Source: JACVCS01 sp038328575
GTDB taxonomy: Bacteria > Planctomycetota > Phycisphaerae > Phycisphaerales > UBA1924
Assembly: GCA_038328575.1 (NCBI GenBank)
Contig: JBBQMD010000004.1
Span: 1-64,000 of the forward strand
Direction: 5' to 3'
Length of the DNA: 64,000 bases
This document shows, piece after piece, positions 36,029 to 44,771 of this stretch. A model generated the notes under the pieces. The model was given only the letters and a program-made list of their open reading frames with translations. It made no database searches and was not told where the DNA came from. Each line of letters starts with the position of its first letter. Within the stretch, counting starts at the first letter, position 1. Position numbers and translations under genes: made by a program.

Positions 36029-36102
36029 GCTCCGGTAGCTCAGTTGGATAGAGCGGCGGTCTTCGAAACCGCAGGTCGCAGGTTCGAGCCCTGCCCGGGG
36101 TA
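36029..36102 (+). tRNA. tRNA-Arg (anticodon TCG)
   Basis: 74 bases forming a cloverleaf: acceptor GCTCCGG/CCGGGGT (G-T at the end and one T-G wobble), discriminator A, D-arm GCTC/GAGC, anticodon stem GCGGT/ACCGC around CTTCGAA, T-arm GCAGG/CCTGC with TTCGAGC. Anticodon TCG decodes CGA. Body resembles the tRNA-Arg(TCT) at 11707. Confidence 0.88.
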
Positions 36103-36141
36103 CTTCTTTCCATCCGTCCGATGTGATCGCTCAGCAATCGC

Positions 36142-36903
36142 TCAGCGATCGTAACGCGCGTTCCAGCGCGCCACGAACGCGTCGTATTGCTCAGGCGTGT
36201 CGATTCCCAGCGCGCCGGGCTCGCAAACGCCCACGCCAATCGTGAGCCCATGCTCAAGCACCCGCAGTTGCTCAAGCTGCTCCGAGCGTTCCAGCGGCGT
36301 CATGGGCAGCCGCGCGTACCGCTGCAAAAAATCCGCTCGATACGCGTACACCCCGACATGCCGCATCGGCGCACTGACCGCATCCCGGCGCGCATCCCGG
36401 TCGTTCGGGATGGACGCGCGAGAAAAGTACAACGCCCCGCCATCCATCCGGCGCACGACTTTTACGACGTTCGGGTTCACAAAGTCCGCGTCCGAAGTCA
36501 GCACGCAAGCCACCGTCCCCACCACGGCCCCCGAGATCTCGATGAGCGCCCGCGCCGCCGCGTCGATCGTCGCCGGTTCGATCTCCGGCTCGTCCCCTTG
36601 TACGTTGACGATGATCTCATCGGGCCCAAGGTTGAGCAGCGTTGTCGCCTCCGCCAAGCGGCTGGTGCCGTTGAGATGGTCCGGCGAAGTCAGCACCACC
36701 CGCGTTCCAAAGAGTTCAAGCGCCCGAGCGATGGCTCGGTCGTCAGCAGCGACCACGACCTGCCGGCAGCACCGGGCCAGGCGTGCGCGCTCCACCACGT
36801 GCTGCACCAGCGGCATGCCCGTGCGAGCCGCGAGCACCTTCTGCGGGAATCGCGTGGAAGCGAGGCGCGCCGGCACGATGATGACCGCCGAGGGATCGCT
36901 CAT
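36142..36903 (-). CDS. kdsB: 3-deoxy-manno-octulosonate cytidylyltransferase
   Basis: Activates KDO with CTP for attachment to lipid A, implying a lipopolysaccharide-type outer membrane. The nucleotidyltransferase start IIVPARLASTRFPQKVLA (R-x-x-S-x-R-x-P-x-K), then VVVAADDRAIARA, IIVNVQGDEPEIEP and ALYFSRASIPNDRD are all family hallmarks. ATG 36903 or ATG 36912 could start it; GGGGGAG is 2 bases from the latter and 11 from the former, so the choice is open. A TPR gene lies upstream on the same strand. Confidence 0.95.
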   Translation of the reverse strand: MSDPSAVIIVPARLASTRFPQKVLAARTGMPLVQHVVERARLARCCRQVVVAADDRAIARALELFGTRVVLTSPDHLNGTSRLAEATTLLNLGPDEIIVNVQGDEPEIEPATIDAAARALIEISGAVVGTVACVLTSDADFVNPNVVKVVRRMDGGALYFSRASIPNDRDARRDAVSAPMRHVGVYAYRADFLQRYARLPMTPLERSEQLEQLRVLEHGLTIGVGVCEPGALGIDTPEQYDAFVARWNARYDR

Positions 36904-36984
36904 CGGCGACATCGCTCCCCCAGTGCCAAACTCGCCGACGCCGAACGCACAGTCTTCACAACGTCGATCCCTTCACGCGTGGGC

Positions 36985-38514
36985 TCAGGCGGTCGGTGCC
37001 GTTCCGGTGCCGGCCTGACGAAGCTGCGCGATCAGCGCCTTGAGCTGGTCGCGCTTGGCGCGGATGTCGCGATAACCGATCTGCTGGATCGCGATCGCGC
37101 TGGCGATCTTCTCCGCCTCCAACGCTCGGCTCAGATCTCGCGTTCCTTCCGCCTGCTTGAGCAGGCTCGCCATCAAGCCGTACCGCAGCTCCAGCCCCAC
37201 GTCGTCGTTGGCATCTGTGTGCTGCTCCAGCGCCTGCTTGAAGGTCTCGGTTGCTTCCTCTATCCAATCCAGCTCCCGAAACGCGATGCCCAGGCAGGCC
37301 AGGGCCGCGGAGCGCTGCTTCGGCTCGTCCTTGGCTCTCTGAAGCTGCTCGATCGCCTTCTCGGGCTGGCGATCGCGCAGATAGCACTTGCCAAGCTCAA
37401 GCTTGAGCAGAAGATTCGTCGGGTACGCGTTGACCTGAAGCTCCAGCTCGCTGGTCTGCAGGCCGTTCTGCGCCTCGGCCGCGCTGAGATACGCATCGCG
37501 CGCTGCGGTGTCAGACGGGTTCGCGTCCGCGAGCGTCTTGAGCTTCTGCACCTCGCTCCGCCCGATGGCCAGCCGAATGTCGCCCGCGCTCTTGCGAAAG
37601 CTGTACTCCTGCGTCTGCACGAAAGCGGTCTCCGCGACGCTGATGGCGGTGCTCAGGTCTGCCGGGGTGCGACGCTGCACGAGCACCTGGATGTACTTGC
37701 GGATAATGGCTCGATCGGTCGGCGCGATGTCGTACTCCGACTTGGCCGCGAGGATCGCTCGCTGCTGGCCTTCCTCGGTCTTGACCAGCGAGCGCTCCTC
37801 GTTGAGCAACCGCTGCTTCTCGACGTCCTTGATGTTCTGGCGGTAGCCGCCCTCTTGCCCGGTGTTCTCGTAACCGCCACGATGCATCGTGGCCTGCGCC
37901 GCGAGGTTGCGCACGTCCGCCGAGAGTTTGTTGTCTGATGGATCGAGCCGCACGCCGACCTCGCCAGCCTGCACCGCCAGATCAAACATCTCCAGCTTGA
38001 CGAACGCCTCCAGCAGTGTGACAAACCAGTCCTTGCGCGGTCGATCGTGCTTGATGCACACGCCCAGCGCACTGCCGCCCAGCAGTTGCCCGACGTCGCG
38101 CAGGTTCAACGCCGCGATCGCGTTCACCACTCGCACCGCCGGTCGCGGCTCACGAATGCTCACGCCCCATTCCAGCAGCGCGCCCAGATACTTGTGGACC
38201 GGCGTCGAGCCAGCCACTGCCGCGCCCGTTTCCTTGCTGGTCGCAGTCGCGCCGCCGGCGCGAAACTGGTCACACGACGCAAAGAACCCGCGCACCGCGT
38301 CCAGGTTGTTCGGCTCAAACCGCAGCCCCTGAAGCCACAGGCTGATCGCGTACTCGTGCTGCCCGGTGTCGTGCACCGACCGCGCGCGGTCAAAGAACCG
38401 CTTGGCCTTCTCGGGCGAAAACTCCATGCCATCGCCGCTGGGCTTGGGCGTCTGGCCCGAAGCGCCGTCGTTGTTGTTGCCGCCGGATTTTCCGAAAATG
38501 CCGAAAAGGGCCAA
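36985..38514 (-). CDS. TPR-repeat protein, TTG start
   Basis: A 509-residue protein with no signal peptide. Helical pairs of tetratricopeptide type occur at both ends, e.g. ARSVHDTGQHEYAISLWLQG, LGKCYLRDRQPEKAIEQLQR and CLGIAFRELDWIEEATETFK. The middle has a charged region (NIKDVEKQRLLNEERSL). The start is taken as TTG at 38514 because AGGAG sits seven bases upstream and the protein then opens with the LALFGIFGKSG segment; the longer ATG frame at 38559 has no site. Probable scaffold for protein-protein contacts; partners unknown. It precedes kdsB by 72-81 bases. Confidence 0.8.
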   Translation of the reverse strand: MALFGIFGKSGGNNNDGASGQTPKPSGDGMEFSPEKAKRFFDRARSVHDTGQHEYAISLWLQGLRFEPNNLDAVRGFFASCDQFRAGGATATSKETGAAVAGSTPVHKYLGALLEWGVSIREPRPAVRVVNAIAALNLRDVGQLLGGSALGVCIKHDRPRKDWFVTLLEAFVKLEMFDLAVQAGEVGVRLDPSDNKLSADVRNLAAQATMHRGGYENTGQEGGYRQNIKDVEKQRLLNEERSLVKTEEGQQRAILAAKSEYDIAPTDRAIIRKYIQVLVQRRTPADLSTAISVAETAFVQTQEYSFRKSAGDIRLAIGRSEVQKLKTLADANPSDTAARDAYLSAAEAQNGLQTSELELQVNAYPTNLLLKLELGKCYLRDRQPEKAIEQLQRAKDEPKQRSAALACLGIAFRELDWIEEATETFKQALEQHTDANDDVGLELRYGLMASLLKQAEGTRDLSRALEAEKIASAIAIQQIGYRDIRAKRDQLKALIAQLRQAGTGTAPTA

Positions 38515-38648
38515 CGGGCGCTCCTTGCCTGGTTGAGAGGTCGCCCGGGCAAAGGCCAAAGGGCCGATACGTCCGGGTCCTCATGTTAGCAAAAGCTGGA
38601 CCCCTCGGCCAACGAACTAGCCCCCAAGACCCGCTAAACTTCCGGAGC

Positions 38649-39218
38649 ATGATGCGCGACGTCAGCGAACTGGACATCACGACCTACCCCGAGGCGGTCC
38701 TTCGTCAACGCGCATCGACCATTCCAAGCGTGACCGACGAGGTCCGCGCCGTCGCCGACCGCATGATCAAGGTCATGCACCGGCTCGAGGGCATCGGCCT
38801 CGCCGCCCCGCAGGTCGGGCTGAGCTGGCGCATGTTCGTCGCCCACGTCCACCATGACGAAGAAGAAGGCCGCTTCGCCGACGCCGATCCACCCTCCGCG
38901 ACGCTCCAGCCTGAGGTCTACATCAACCCTGTGCTCAGCGATTTCTCGCCCGAGCGCGAGCCCTTCAACGAGGGCTGCCTCAGCCTCCCCAAAATCCGCG
39001 GCGAGGTCATCCGCCCAACTTCCGTCACCATCTCCTACACAGATCGCTTCGGCGCTCAGCATACCCGGCGCGCCACTGGCCTGCTCGCCCGTTGCTGGCA
39101 ACACGAGATGGACCACCTCGACGGCGTGCTCATCATCGATCGCATGACGCAGATGTCGCGCCTCAAAAATCGCCAGCTCGTCCGCGACCTCGAACGCGAC
39201 GCGTCGGAGGAGCTGTGA
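38649..39218 (+). CDS. def: Peptide deformylase
   Basis: Removes the formyl group from nascent proteins. All three motifs are present: GIGLAAPQVG, EGCLSLP (metal Cys) and WQHEMDHLDG (HExxH). 189-190 residues; two adjacent ATGs (38649, 38652) follow GGAG, so the exact start is ambiguous. An insertion of about 12 acidic residues (HHDEEEGRFADAD) lies after the first motif. The stop overlaps the GTG start of fmt, so the two are coupled. Confidence 0.96.
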   Translation: MMRDVSELDITTYPEAVLRQRASTIPSVTDEVRAVADRMIKVMHRLEGIGLAAPQVGLSWRMFVAHVHHDEEEGRFADADPPSATLQPEVYINPVLSDFSPEREPFNEGCLSLPKIRGEVIRPTSVTISYTDRFGAQHTRRATGLLARCWQHEMDHLDGVLIIDRMTQMSRLKNRQLVRDLERDASEEL

Positions 39219-40339
39219 CCGTGCCCTCGCGCCCGATGCGCATCGCGTTCCTCGGCGCTGGTGCCTTCGGCATCCCCACGCTCGACATGCTGCGACAGCG
39301 GCACTCGATCGTCGCGATCATCACCCAGCCTGACAAACCCTTTGGGCGTGGCAAGGCCCTGACGCCGACCGAGGTCGCCCAGTGGGCCGCGATCAGCACG
39401 CCCGACGTGCCGGTCTTCAAGCCCGCGAACATCAACGAGCCCGACGCGATGACCGCCATCCGCGCCGTCGCCGGCCCCGCACAGGTTGACGCGTGGGTCA
39501 TCATCGCCTTCGGCCAGAAACTGTCCGACCAACTGCTCGAAGGAATCTGGGCCATCAACCTCCACGGCTCACTCCTGCCCCGCTGGCGCGGCGCCGGGCC
39601 GGTGCAAGCCGCGGTCCTGGCTGGCGATGCGCACAGCGGCAACAGCGCCATCACCATCGCCCAACGCATGGACGCCGGCCTCGTCCTCGGCCAGAGCCAA
39701 CGCGCCCTCGAGCCTCACACCACCAGCGGCGAGCTCCACGACCTCCTCAGCGCCGACGGCCCCGCACTCATCGACGACGTGCTCTCTCAGCGCGCCACGG
39801 GCACAACCGCCGGGGTGCAGCAAGACGAGTCCCTCGTCACCCGCGCCCGCAAACTCTCCAAGGCCGACGCATGGGTGGATTTCAACGACACCGCAGAGGC
39901 GTGTCGTCGCCGAGTAAACGGGCTCAACCCCTGGCCCGGCGTCGTCGTGAAGTTTCGAGGCGAGCCGCTCAAGCTCCTTCGCGCTACGACAGTGCTGGAC
40001 GACATCCCCCAGAGCGCGATGGCGCAGGTGCAATCGCACCAGCACGCCCCGCGACCGGCGGGCCAGATCATCGCCGGCGCGACAGGCTTGATCGCCTGCG
40101 CACAAGGAAGCGTGCTGCGCATCTGCGAGGTGCAGCTCCCGGGCAAGCGCGCCATGAACTGGAGCGCCTTTGCCAACGGCATCAAAATCGCAGGTTTCCC
40201 GCCAGACGACCCTCAGTTTCAACTCATCGCCGGGCGCCTCGAGACATCGCCCCCGCCAGCCGCCCCTTGCCCATCGTCCACGCCAGTCGCCAGCGAGACC
40301 GCCGCCACCGAGCCCACGCCCCCGGCGATGACGCCGTGA
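39215..40339 (+). CDS. fmt: Methionyl-tRNA formyltransferase
   Basis: Formylates initiator Met-tRNA using 10-formyl-tetrahydrofolate. N-terminal MRIAFLGAGAFGIPTL and the catalytic segment INLHGSLLPRWRGAGPVQAA (Asn, His and the SLLP loop) are diagnostic. The C-terminal OB-like domain contains NGLNPWPGVVVKF. A Pro/Ala/Thr-rich tail of about 35 residues is unusual. The start is taken as GTG 39215 within GTGA overlapping the def stop, with GGAGG four bases upstream; ATG 39236 is a fallback. Confidence 0.95.
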   Translation: MTVPSRPMRIAFLGAGAFGIPTLDMLRQRHSIVAIITQPDKPFGRGKALTPTEVAQWAAISTPDVPVFKPANINEPDAMTAIRAVAGPAQVDAWVIIAFGQKLSDQLLEGIWAINLHGSLLPRWRGAGPVQAAVLAGDAHSGNSAITIAQRMDAGLVLGQSQRALEPHTTSGELHDLLSADGPALIDDVLSQRATGTTAGVQQDESLVTRARKLSKADAWVDFNDTAEACRRRVNGLNPWPGVVVKFRGEPLKLLRATTVLDDIPQSAMAQVQSHQHAPRPAGQIIAGATGLIACAQGSVLRICEVQLPGKRAMNWSAFANGIKIAGFPPDDPQFQLIAGRLETSPPPAAPCPSSTPVASETAATEPTPPAMTP

Positions 40340-40393
40340 TGCCGCGCCGCACGACGCGTGCGCTGGTACAGTTTCGCTGAGCAAGGAGGCTCC

Positions 40394-41128
40394 GTGCGAA
40401 CGCTTTGGGACTTGATCGAACCCGCCGCTCGGATGATCCTCCCTGGCCTCAGCCGCCCGGCGAGGCCGCCCGCGCCCGCGTCGCGCCCGGCCGCGCCATC
40501 ACGCATCGCGCCGCCCGCCGTCGAAGCCATTCTCGCTCCCGTTCCTGCCCCCGACTCGCTCCCATCAAAGCCACCAGCCCGCGCCGAATCCGCTCAAGAA
40601 AACTACGACCGCGTCGTGCAACACATGCTCACGACCCACAAGATCCGCGTCCGCCGCTGGCGCACCGCGATGTCCGGCGTCGCCTGGCAGTTGCAATACC
40701 GAGACGGCACAACTTCCCGCCTCCTGGAATCCCCCAAACCCAAAGGCCCCATGTCCATGGCGGTCTTCCTGCATGAGGTCGGCCACCACGCCATCGGCTT
40801 CAACCGCTATAAGCCACGCTGCCTCGAGGAGTATCACGCCTGGCGCTGGTCACTGGAAGCCATGGATGCACACGCCCTCAACATCACCGACAGCGTCCGC
40901 TATCGCATGCACCTCTCGCTGTGGTACGCAGTCTCCAAAGCCCAGAGACGCGGCCTCAAAGCCCTGCCCCCAGAACTCGCCCCCTTCACCGAACGCCCAA
41001 AGAAAATCAAAGCGACTGACCGCGCCACGCCCGTCAAGCAACCATCACGCCGGCTCAGCGTGGCATCGCCCGCCACACCGATCGCCCGCAGCGCCGCGAC
41101 GACGCTGCCCCCAACGCCGCCGCGCTGA
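40394..41128 (+). CDS. Hypothetical protein with HExxH metalloprotease-like motif
   Basis: A 244-residue protein starting at GTG 40394, with AGGAG upstream. The core (residues about 75-185) includes MAVFLHEVGHHAIGFNRY, an HExxH zinc motif, followed by a candidate third ligand in CLEEYHAWRWS. Long Pro/Ala-rich segments flank it on both sides (ARPPAPASRPAAPS and the last 50 residues), so only the middle is likely folded. No signal peptide. Family not recognised; protease activity is only suggested by the motif. It lies 54 bases after fmt. Confidence 0.75.
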   Translation: MRTLWDLIEPAARMILPGLSRPARPPAPASRPAAPSRIAPPAVEAILAPVPAPDSLPSKPPARAESAQENYDRVVQHMLTTHKIRVRRWRTAMSGVAWQLQYRDGTTSRLLESPKPKGPMSMAVFLHEVGHHAIGFNRYKPRCLEEYHAWRWSLEAMDAHALNITDSVRYRMHLSLWYAVSKAQRRGLKALPPELAPFTERPKKIKATDRATPVKQPSRRLSVASPATPIARSAATTLPPTPPR

Positions 41129-41162
41129 GATGCAACAGCACCGGCCCGCCTTTGGCATCATC

Positions 41163-41546
41163 TCAAGTTTCGTCATCCATCAACCGCCAGGCCCCACGCT
41201 CCGCCATCCCCCGCGGCTCAGCAAAGAACGCCTCAAACGCGCCCACCACGCTCACGTTGTCAACGAACTCTTCTTCGCTTTCAAAGTGCCGCTCCGGCCC
41301 GCCATCGCGCAGCTCAAGTTGAAATCCACCCTCCGCGTCCCCCGGCTCCGCGAACGTAGCCTGCATGAAGTGCTCGTCGTCCAGCGATAGCACCACAAAG
41401 CCCTGCGTTGCCAGCGCCAGGTGTCGCGTGATTGCCCGAACATCGTCAAGCGTGGGCCCGTCAACAACGCCGTCGAACGGCTCGACGTCGAAGTCAGCCC
41501 ATTCAAGGTTGAAGCGACCGGACGCGCTCGCTGAGCCCGCGCTCAC
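41163..41546 (-). CDS. Small acidic hypothetical protein coupled to hpnH
   Basis: A 127-residue acidic protein starting at a GTG that overlaps the hpnH stop by four bases (GTGA). No signal or membrane helix. It has alternating strands such as FVVLSLDDEHFMQATF and GGFQLELRDGG followed by helical SEEEFVDNVSVVGAFEAFF, suggesting a compact alpha/beta fold of the kind seen in small immunity- or chaperone-like proteins. Function unknown; tight coupling suggests coexpression with HpnH. Confidence 0.75.
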   Translation of the reverse strand: MSAGSASASGRFNLEWADFDVEPFDGVVDGPTLDDVRAITRHLALATQGFVVLSLDDEHFMQATFAEPGDAEGGFQLELRDGGPERHFESEEEFVDNVSVVGAFEAFFAEPRGMAERGAWRLMDDET

Positions 41547-42682
41547 TTCGCCCCCACCAGCTCCTCGCTCCGCTTCGGCGCGCTGACGCCAAGCTGCACC
41601 ATCGGCCCGTGCGGCCGATCGCGCTCCTCCGCCAGCGCACGCTCGGCGTCCTTGTCGCTGTACGTCGTGTTCAAGAGCGCTTTGACAGTCGCGAACATGC
41701 CCTTGATCGAGCCGAACGTGTAATCGTTGGCGCTGGTCTCATAGCCGCAGTGAACCATGCACTGCTGGCACGCCTTGTTGCCGCTGGCGCGCCCGTAGCG
41801 CTCCCACTCGGTCGCGTCGATCAGCTCTTTGAACGTGTCCACGTACCCGTCTTGCAACAGGTAGCAGGGCTTCTGCCAGCCGAAGATGTTGAACGTCGGC
41901 ATGCCCCAGGGCGTGCACTCGAACTCGCGCTTGCCCATCAGGAACTCGATGAACATCGGCGACTGGTTGAACTTCCACGTCTTCTTCCGGTTGCTCATCA
42001 GCGTCTTGAAGAAGCTCTGCGTCTTCTGACGCTCCTGCATGAACCCCTTCTGATCCGGCGCCTTCGGGTACGCGTACCCCGGGCTCACCATCATCCCCTC
42101 AACACCCAGCCCCATCATCTCATCAAAGAACTCGCGCACCGCCACCGCGTTGGCGCCCTCGAACACCGTCGTGTTCGTCGTCACGCGGAAGCCCATCTTC
42201 ACCGCCAACCGGATCCCCTCCACCGCCGTCTTGAACGTTCCCTCGCGGCACACCGCAAAGTCGTGGTGCTCCTCGCTCCCGTCCATGTGAACGCTGAACG
42301 TCAGATACTTGCTGGGCTTGAACCACCCCAGCTCAAGCTTCTCCTTCAGCAGCAGCGCGTTGGTGCAGCAGTAGACGTACTTCTTGCGCGCAACCAGCCC
42401 CTCGACAATCTCCACGATCTGCGGGTGCAGCAGCGGCTCGCCGCCCGGGATCGACACCATCGGCGCGCCGCATTCCTCTGCCGCCTTCCAACACTGCTCC
42501 GGCGTCAGCACGCGTTTGAGAATGTGCGGCGGATACTGAATCTTGCCGCACCCGGCACACGCCAGGTTGCAGCGAAACAGCGGTTCGAGCATCAGCACCA
42601 GCGGGTAGTGCTTATTGCCACGGAGTTTTTGTTTGACGATGTACGAAGCCACCGTCCACATCTGAGAAATCGGAACGCCCAT
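41543..42682 (-). CDS. hpnH: Adenosyl-hopene transferase HpnH (radical SAM)
   Basis: Radical SAM enzyme that adds an adenosyl group to diploptene, the first step of extended hopanoid side chains. The 379-residue form starting at 42682 gives the very conserved N-terminus MGVPISQMWTVASYIVKQKL. The Fe-S cluster motif is FRCNLACAGCGK (CxxxCxxC), followed by SIPGGEPLLHP. C-terminal Cys residues (NKACQQCMVHCGYE) match a SPASM-like extension. The frame is open to 42793 without homology. Other hpn genes and squalene-hopene cyclase are not in the window. Confidence 0.95.
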   Translation of the reverse strand: MGVPISQMWTVASYIVKQKLRGNKHYPLVLMLEPLFRCNLACAGCGKIQYPPHILKRVLTPEQCWKAAEECGAPMVSIPGGEPLLHPQIVEIVEGLVARKKYVYCCTNALLLKEKLELGWFKPSKYLTFSVHMDGSEEHHDFAVCREGTFKTAVEGIRLAVKMGFRVTTNTTVFEGANAVAVREFFDEMMGLGVEGMMVSPGYAYPKAPDQKGFMQERQKTQSFFKTLMSNRKKTWKFNQSPMFIEFLMGKREFECTPWGMPTFNIFGWQKPCYLLQDGYVDTFKELIDATEWERYGRASGNKACQQCMVHCGYETSANDYTFGSIKGMFATVKALLNTTYSDKDAERALAEERDRPHGPMVQLGVSAPKRSEELVGAK

Positions 42683-42865
42683 AGGCCCCGAGTTTAGGCG
42701 GTCCCGCACGCACGCATCGCCCTCGCGCACGAACAGCCCTCGCGCGTCACTGCCGACAGGCACCGAAGCCTCGCCGTCACCCCGCTCCCGCATCCGCTCC
42801 GAATCGTTCCCCGTGAAGTCTCCCTCATCAGCATCGCCAAGCGCCCGAACCGATACACTCTGTGC

Positions 42866-43477
42866 TTGGAAGAACGATCTGACAACGAGTTGCTGGCAGC
42901 TTATCGGGCGGGTGATTCGCGCTCTCTCGAAGCATTAATGCGCCGCCACCACGACGACCTGATGCGTTTTCTGACCCGCATGACCGGTGATCGGACCCGG
43001 GCGGAGGACGTCTTTCAGGAAACGATGCTCCAGATTCACATTTCCGCCGGCACCTTTGACGCCACCCGCAGATTCAAGCCGTGGCTTTTTACAATTGCCG
43101 CGAACAAGGCTCGCGACCTCTTGCGTAGGAACGCCAGACGACGCGCGTTGGATCTGGACAGCCGCGTCGGTGGACGAGGCGGCGGGTCGTCCGGTGAGGG
43201 CACCACGTTTGTGGACCTCATGGCGATCGATGCTCCCGGTCCGGAGTCGATCGTGGGCGATGGGGAGAGGGAATCGATGGTCCAGGCCGCGGTTGGTGAT
43301 CTTCCGCTCGGGCTTCGCGAGGTTCTGCTCATGGCGTACTTCCAAAAGATGAGCTACAGCCAGATCGCCGACGCTCTGGACATTCCCCTGGGGACAGTCA
43401 AGAGCCGGCTGCACGCCGCCGTCGCCGCCTTCGCCCGCAAGTGGCAAGTGGTGAGCAAAGGAAACCTTGATCGATGA
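42866..43477 (+). CDS. RNA polymerase sigma factor, ECF type
   Basis: A 203-residue group 4 sigma factor. Region 2 spans LMRRHHDDLMRFLTRMTGDR to FKPWLFTIAANKARDLLRR; region 4 is LREVLLMAYFQKMSYSQIAD with IPLGTVKSRLHAAV as the recognition helix. The two regions are joined by a Gly/Ser-rich linker. The start is TTG 42866. Its stop overlaps the ATG of the next gene (ATGA), which encodes a membrane protein with a cytoplasmic N-terminus, the typical layout of a sigma and its membrane regulator. It is divergent from hpnH, with 183 bases between. Confidence 0.92.
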   Translation: MEERSDNELLAAYRAGDSRSLEALMRRHHDDLMRFLTRMTGDRTRAEDVFQETMLQIHISAGTFDATRRFKPWLFTIAANKARDLLRRNARRRALDLDSRVGGRGGGSSGEGTTFVDLMAIDAPGPESIVGDGERESMVQAAVGDLPLGLREVLLMAYFQKMSYSQIADALDIPLGTVKSRLHAAVAAFARKWQVVSKGNLDR

Positions 43478-44742
43478 GCGACGCGAACCCTTCCCATCCA
43501 GACCTTGACGCGACGCTGAGTTTCGAGGACTCGCAAGCGCTGGACGCGTTGGTGGGCGCGGAGTTTGACCTCGACCGCGTGCCCGCCCGCTTCCGCGATC
43601 GCGCGGGCAAAGCTTTGTCGATCATGGACGGCCTCGCCAGCGGCACACCCGAACTCAACGAAGGCATCGACGCCCGAATCCTTGCCGGCATGTCGCGCAT
43701 CGCCGCCTTCGACATCAACCCCGAAGCCATGCACCTCAGCCCGGCCGATGAAGACGCGCTCGAAGCCCTCGTCCAGGCCGGCATGAACCCCGCTCAGGTC
43801 GCCGGCGGCATGCGCTCGCGAGCCGAGGCCCAGCTCCGCATCCTCTCCCTCCTTGATGTCCCCTCTCCCGCCGACCACGCCGCCCAGCGCGACGCGCTGA
43901 TCGACCGATCCATGCGATTGATCGATCGCGAATCGCTGGCCCAGCAGCAACGCATGGTCGTCCGCCAGCCCGGCGAGCGCGCCAGCCGCTCACGCACTTG
44001 GCGTCTCAGCGACCTGATCTCGGTCGCCGCCGTGCTGCTCGTTGGCGCCGCAGTGCTCTGGCCCGTGATGTCTCAGGTCCGCGAGAGCGCCCGGCGCACC
44101 GCCTGCCTCGGCAACATAGCGTCCCTCGCCAGCGCATTCTCCACCTACTCAAACGACCATCGTGAGAGCCTGCCCATGGCCTCCGCCTCGCTGGGCGGGC
44201 TTCCCTGGTGGAACGTCGGGCGTAACGTCGCCGAATCCAACTCTGCCAATCTCTACACGCTCCGACGCGCCAAGTACGCCCAGCTTGATTCCTTGGCCTG
44301 CTCCGGCAACTCCAACGCCGTGACGAGTTGTGACGACGCGAACAAGACCGACTGGGATCGTTTCGAAGACGTCTCCTACAGCTTCCTCAACCTCTTCGGC
44401 CGCCCGGGCGCCGCCACCGGCTCCGTCTGGCACTCCGTCCGTCCCGTCGTCTTGCTCGCCGATCGCTCCGCCGTCGTCGTCCGCGCCCGCGCTGGCGCGC
44501 TCTGGATCGACGTCACCGAGAACTCACCCAACCACAGCCGCTCCGGCCAGACCGTCCTCCTCTCCGACGGCTCCGCCAAGTTCCTTCACTCGCCCGACTT
44601 TGAGGGCGACAACATCTGGCTCCCGGTCTCCATCGAAGACGCCCTCCGCCGCTCCGCCCAGCTCCAGCGCGGCGGGCGCGCCGAGCCTCTCCGAGGCATC
44701 GAGACCCCGTCCAGCGCCACCGATATCTTCCTCTGCCCCTGA
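43474..44742 (+). CDS. Membrane partner of sigma factor with duplicated N-terminal repeat and pseudopilin-like ectodomain
   Basis: A 422-residue protein coupled to the ECF sigma gene by ATGA overlap. The cytoplasmic part has two similar ~65-residue helical repeats: DSQALDALVGAEFDLDRVP (about residue 19) and DEDALEALVQAGMNPAQVAG (about residue 90), each ending in a short helix. One membrane helix follows (LISVAAVLLVGAAVLWPV). Directly after it, VRESARRTACLGNIASLAS resembles the start of type II pseudopilin/DUF1559 ectodomains, and the C-terminal region has SGQTVLLSDGSAKFL. No zinc-binding anti-sigma motif (HxxxCxxC) is seen. Anti-sigma role is inferred from position and topology. Confidence 0.75.
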   Translation: MSDANPSHPDLDATLSFEDSQALDALVGAEFDLDRVPARFRDRAGKALSIMDGLASGTPELNEGIDARILAGMSRIAAFDINPEAMHLSPADEDALEALVQAGMNPAQVAGGMRSRAEAQLRILSLLDVPSPADHAAQRDALIDRSMRLIDRESLAQQQRMVVRQPGERASRSRTWRLSDLISVAAVLLVGAAVLWPVMSQVRESARRTACLGNIASLASAFSTYSNDHRESLPMASASLGGLPWWNVGRNVAESNSANLYTLRRAKYAQLDSLACSGNSNAVTSCDDANKTDWDRFEDVSYSFLNLFGRPGAATGSVWHSVRPVVLLADRSAVVVRARAGALWIDVTENSPNHSRSGQTVLLSDGSAKFLHSPDFEGDNIWLPVSIEDALRRSAQLQRGGRAEPLRGIETPSSATDIFLCP

Positions 44743-44771
44743 GCCCGAGCGCCGCTCGCTATCCTGCGAGC

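Noticed and set aside
36187..37938. 583-codon plus-strand frame
   Set aside because: Antisense to kdsB and the TPR gene; no motif of its own.
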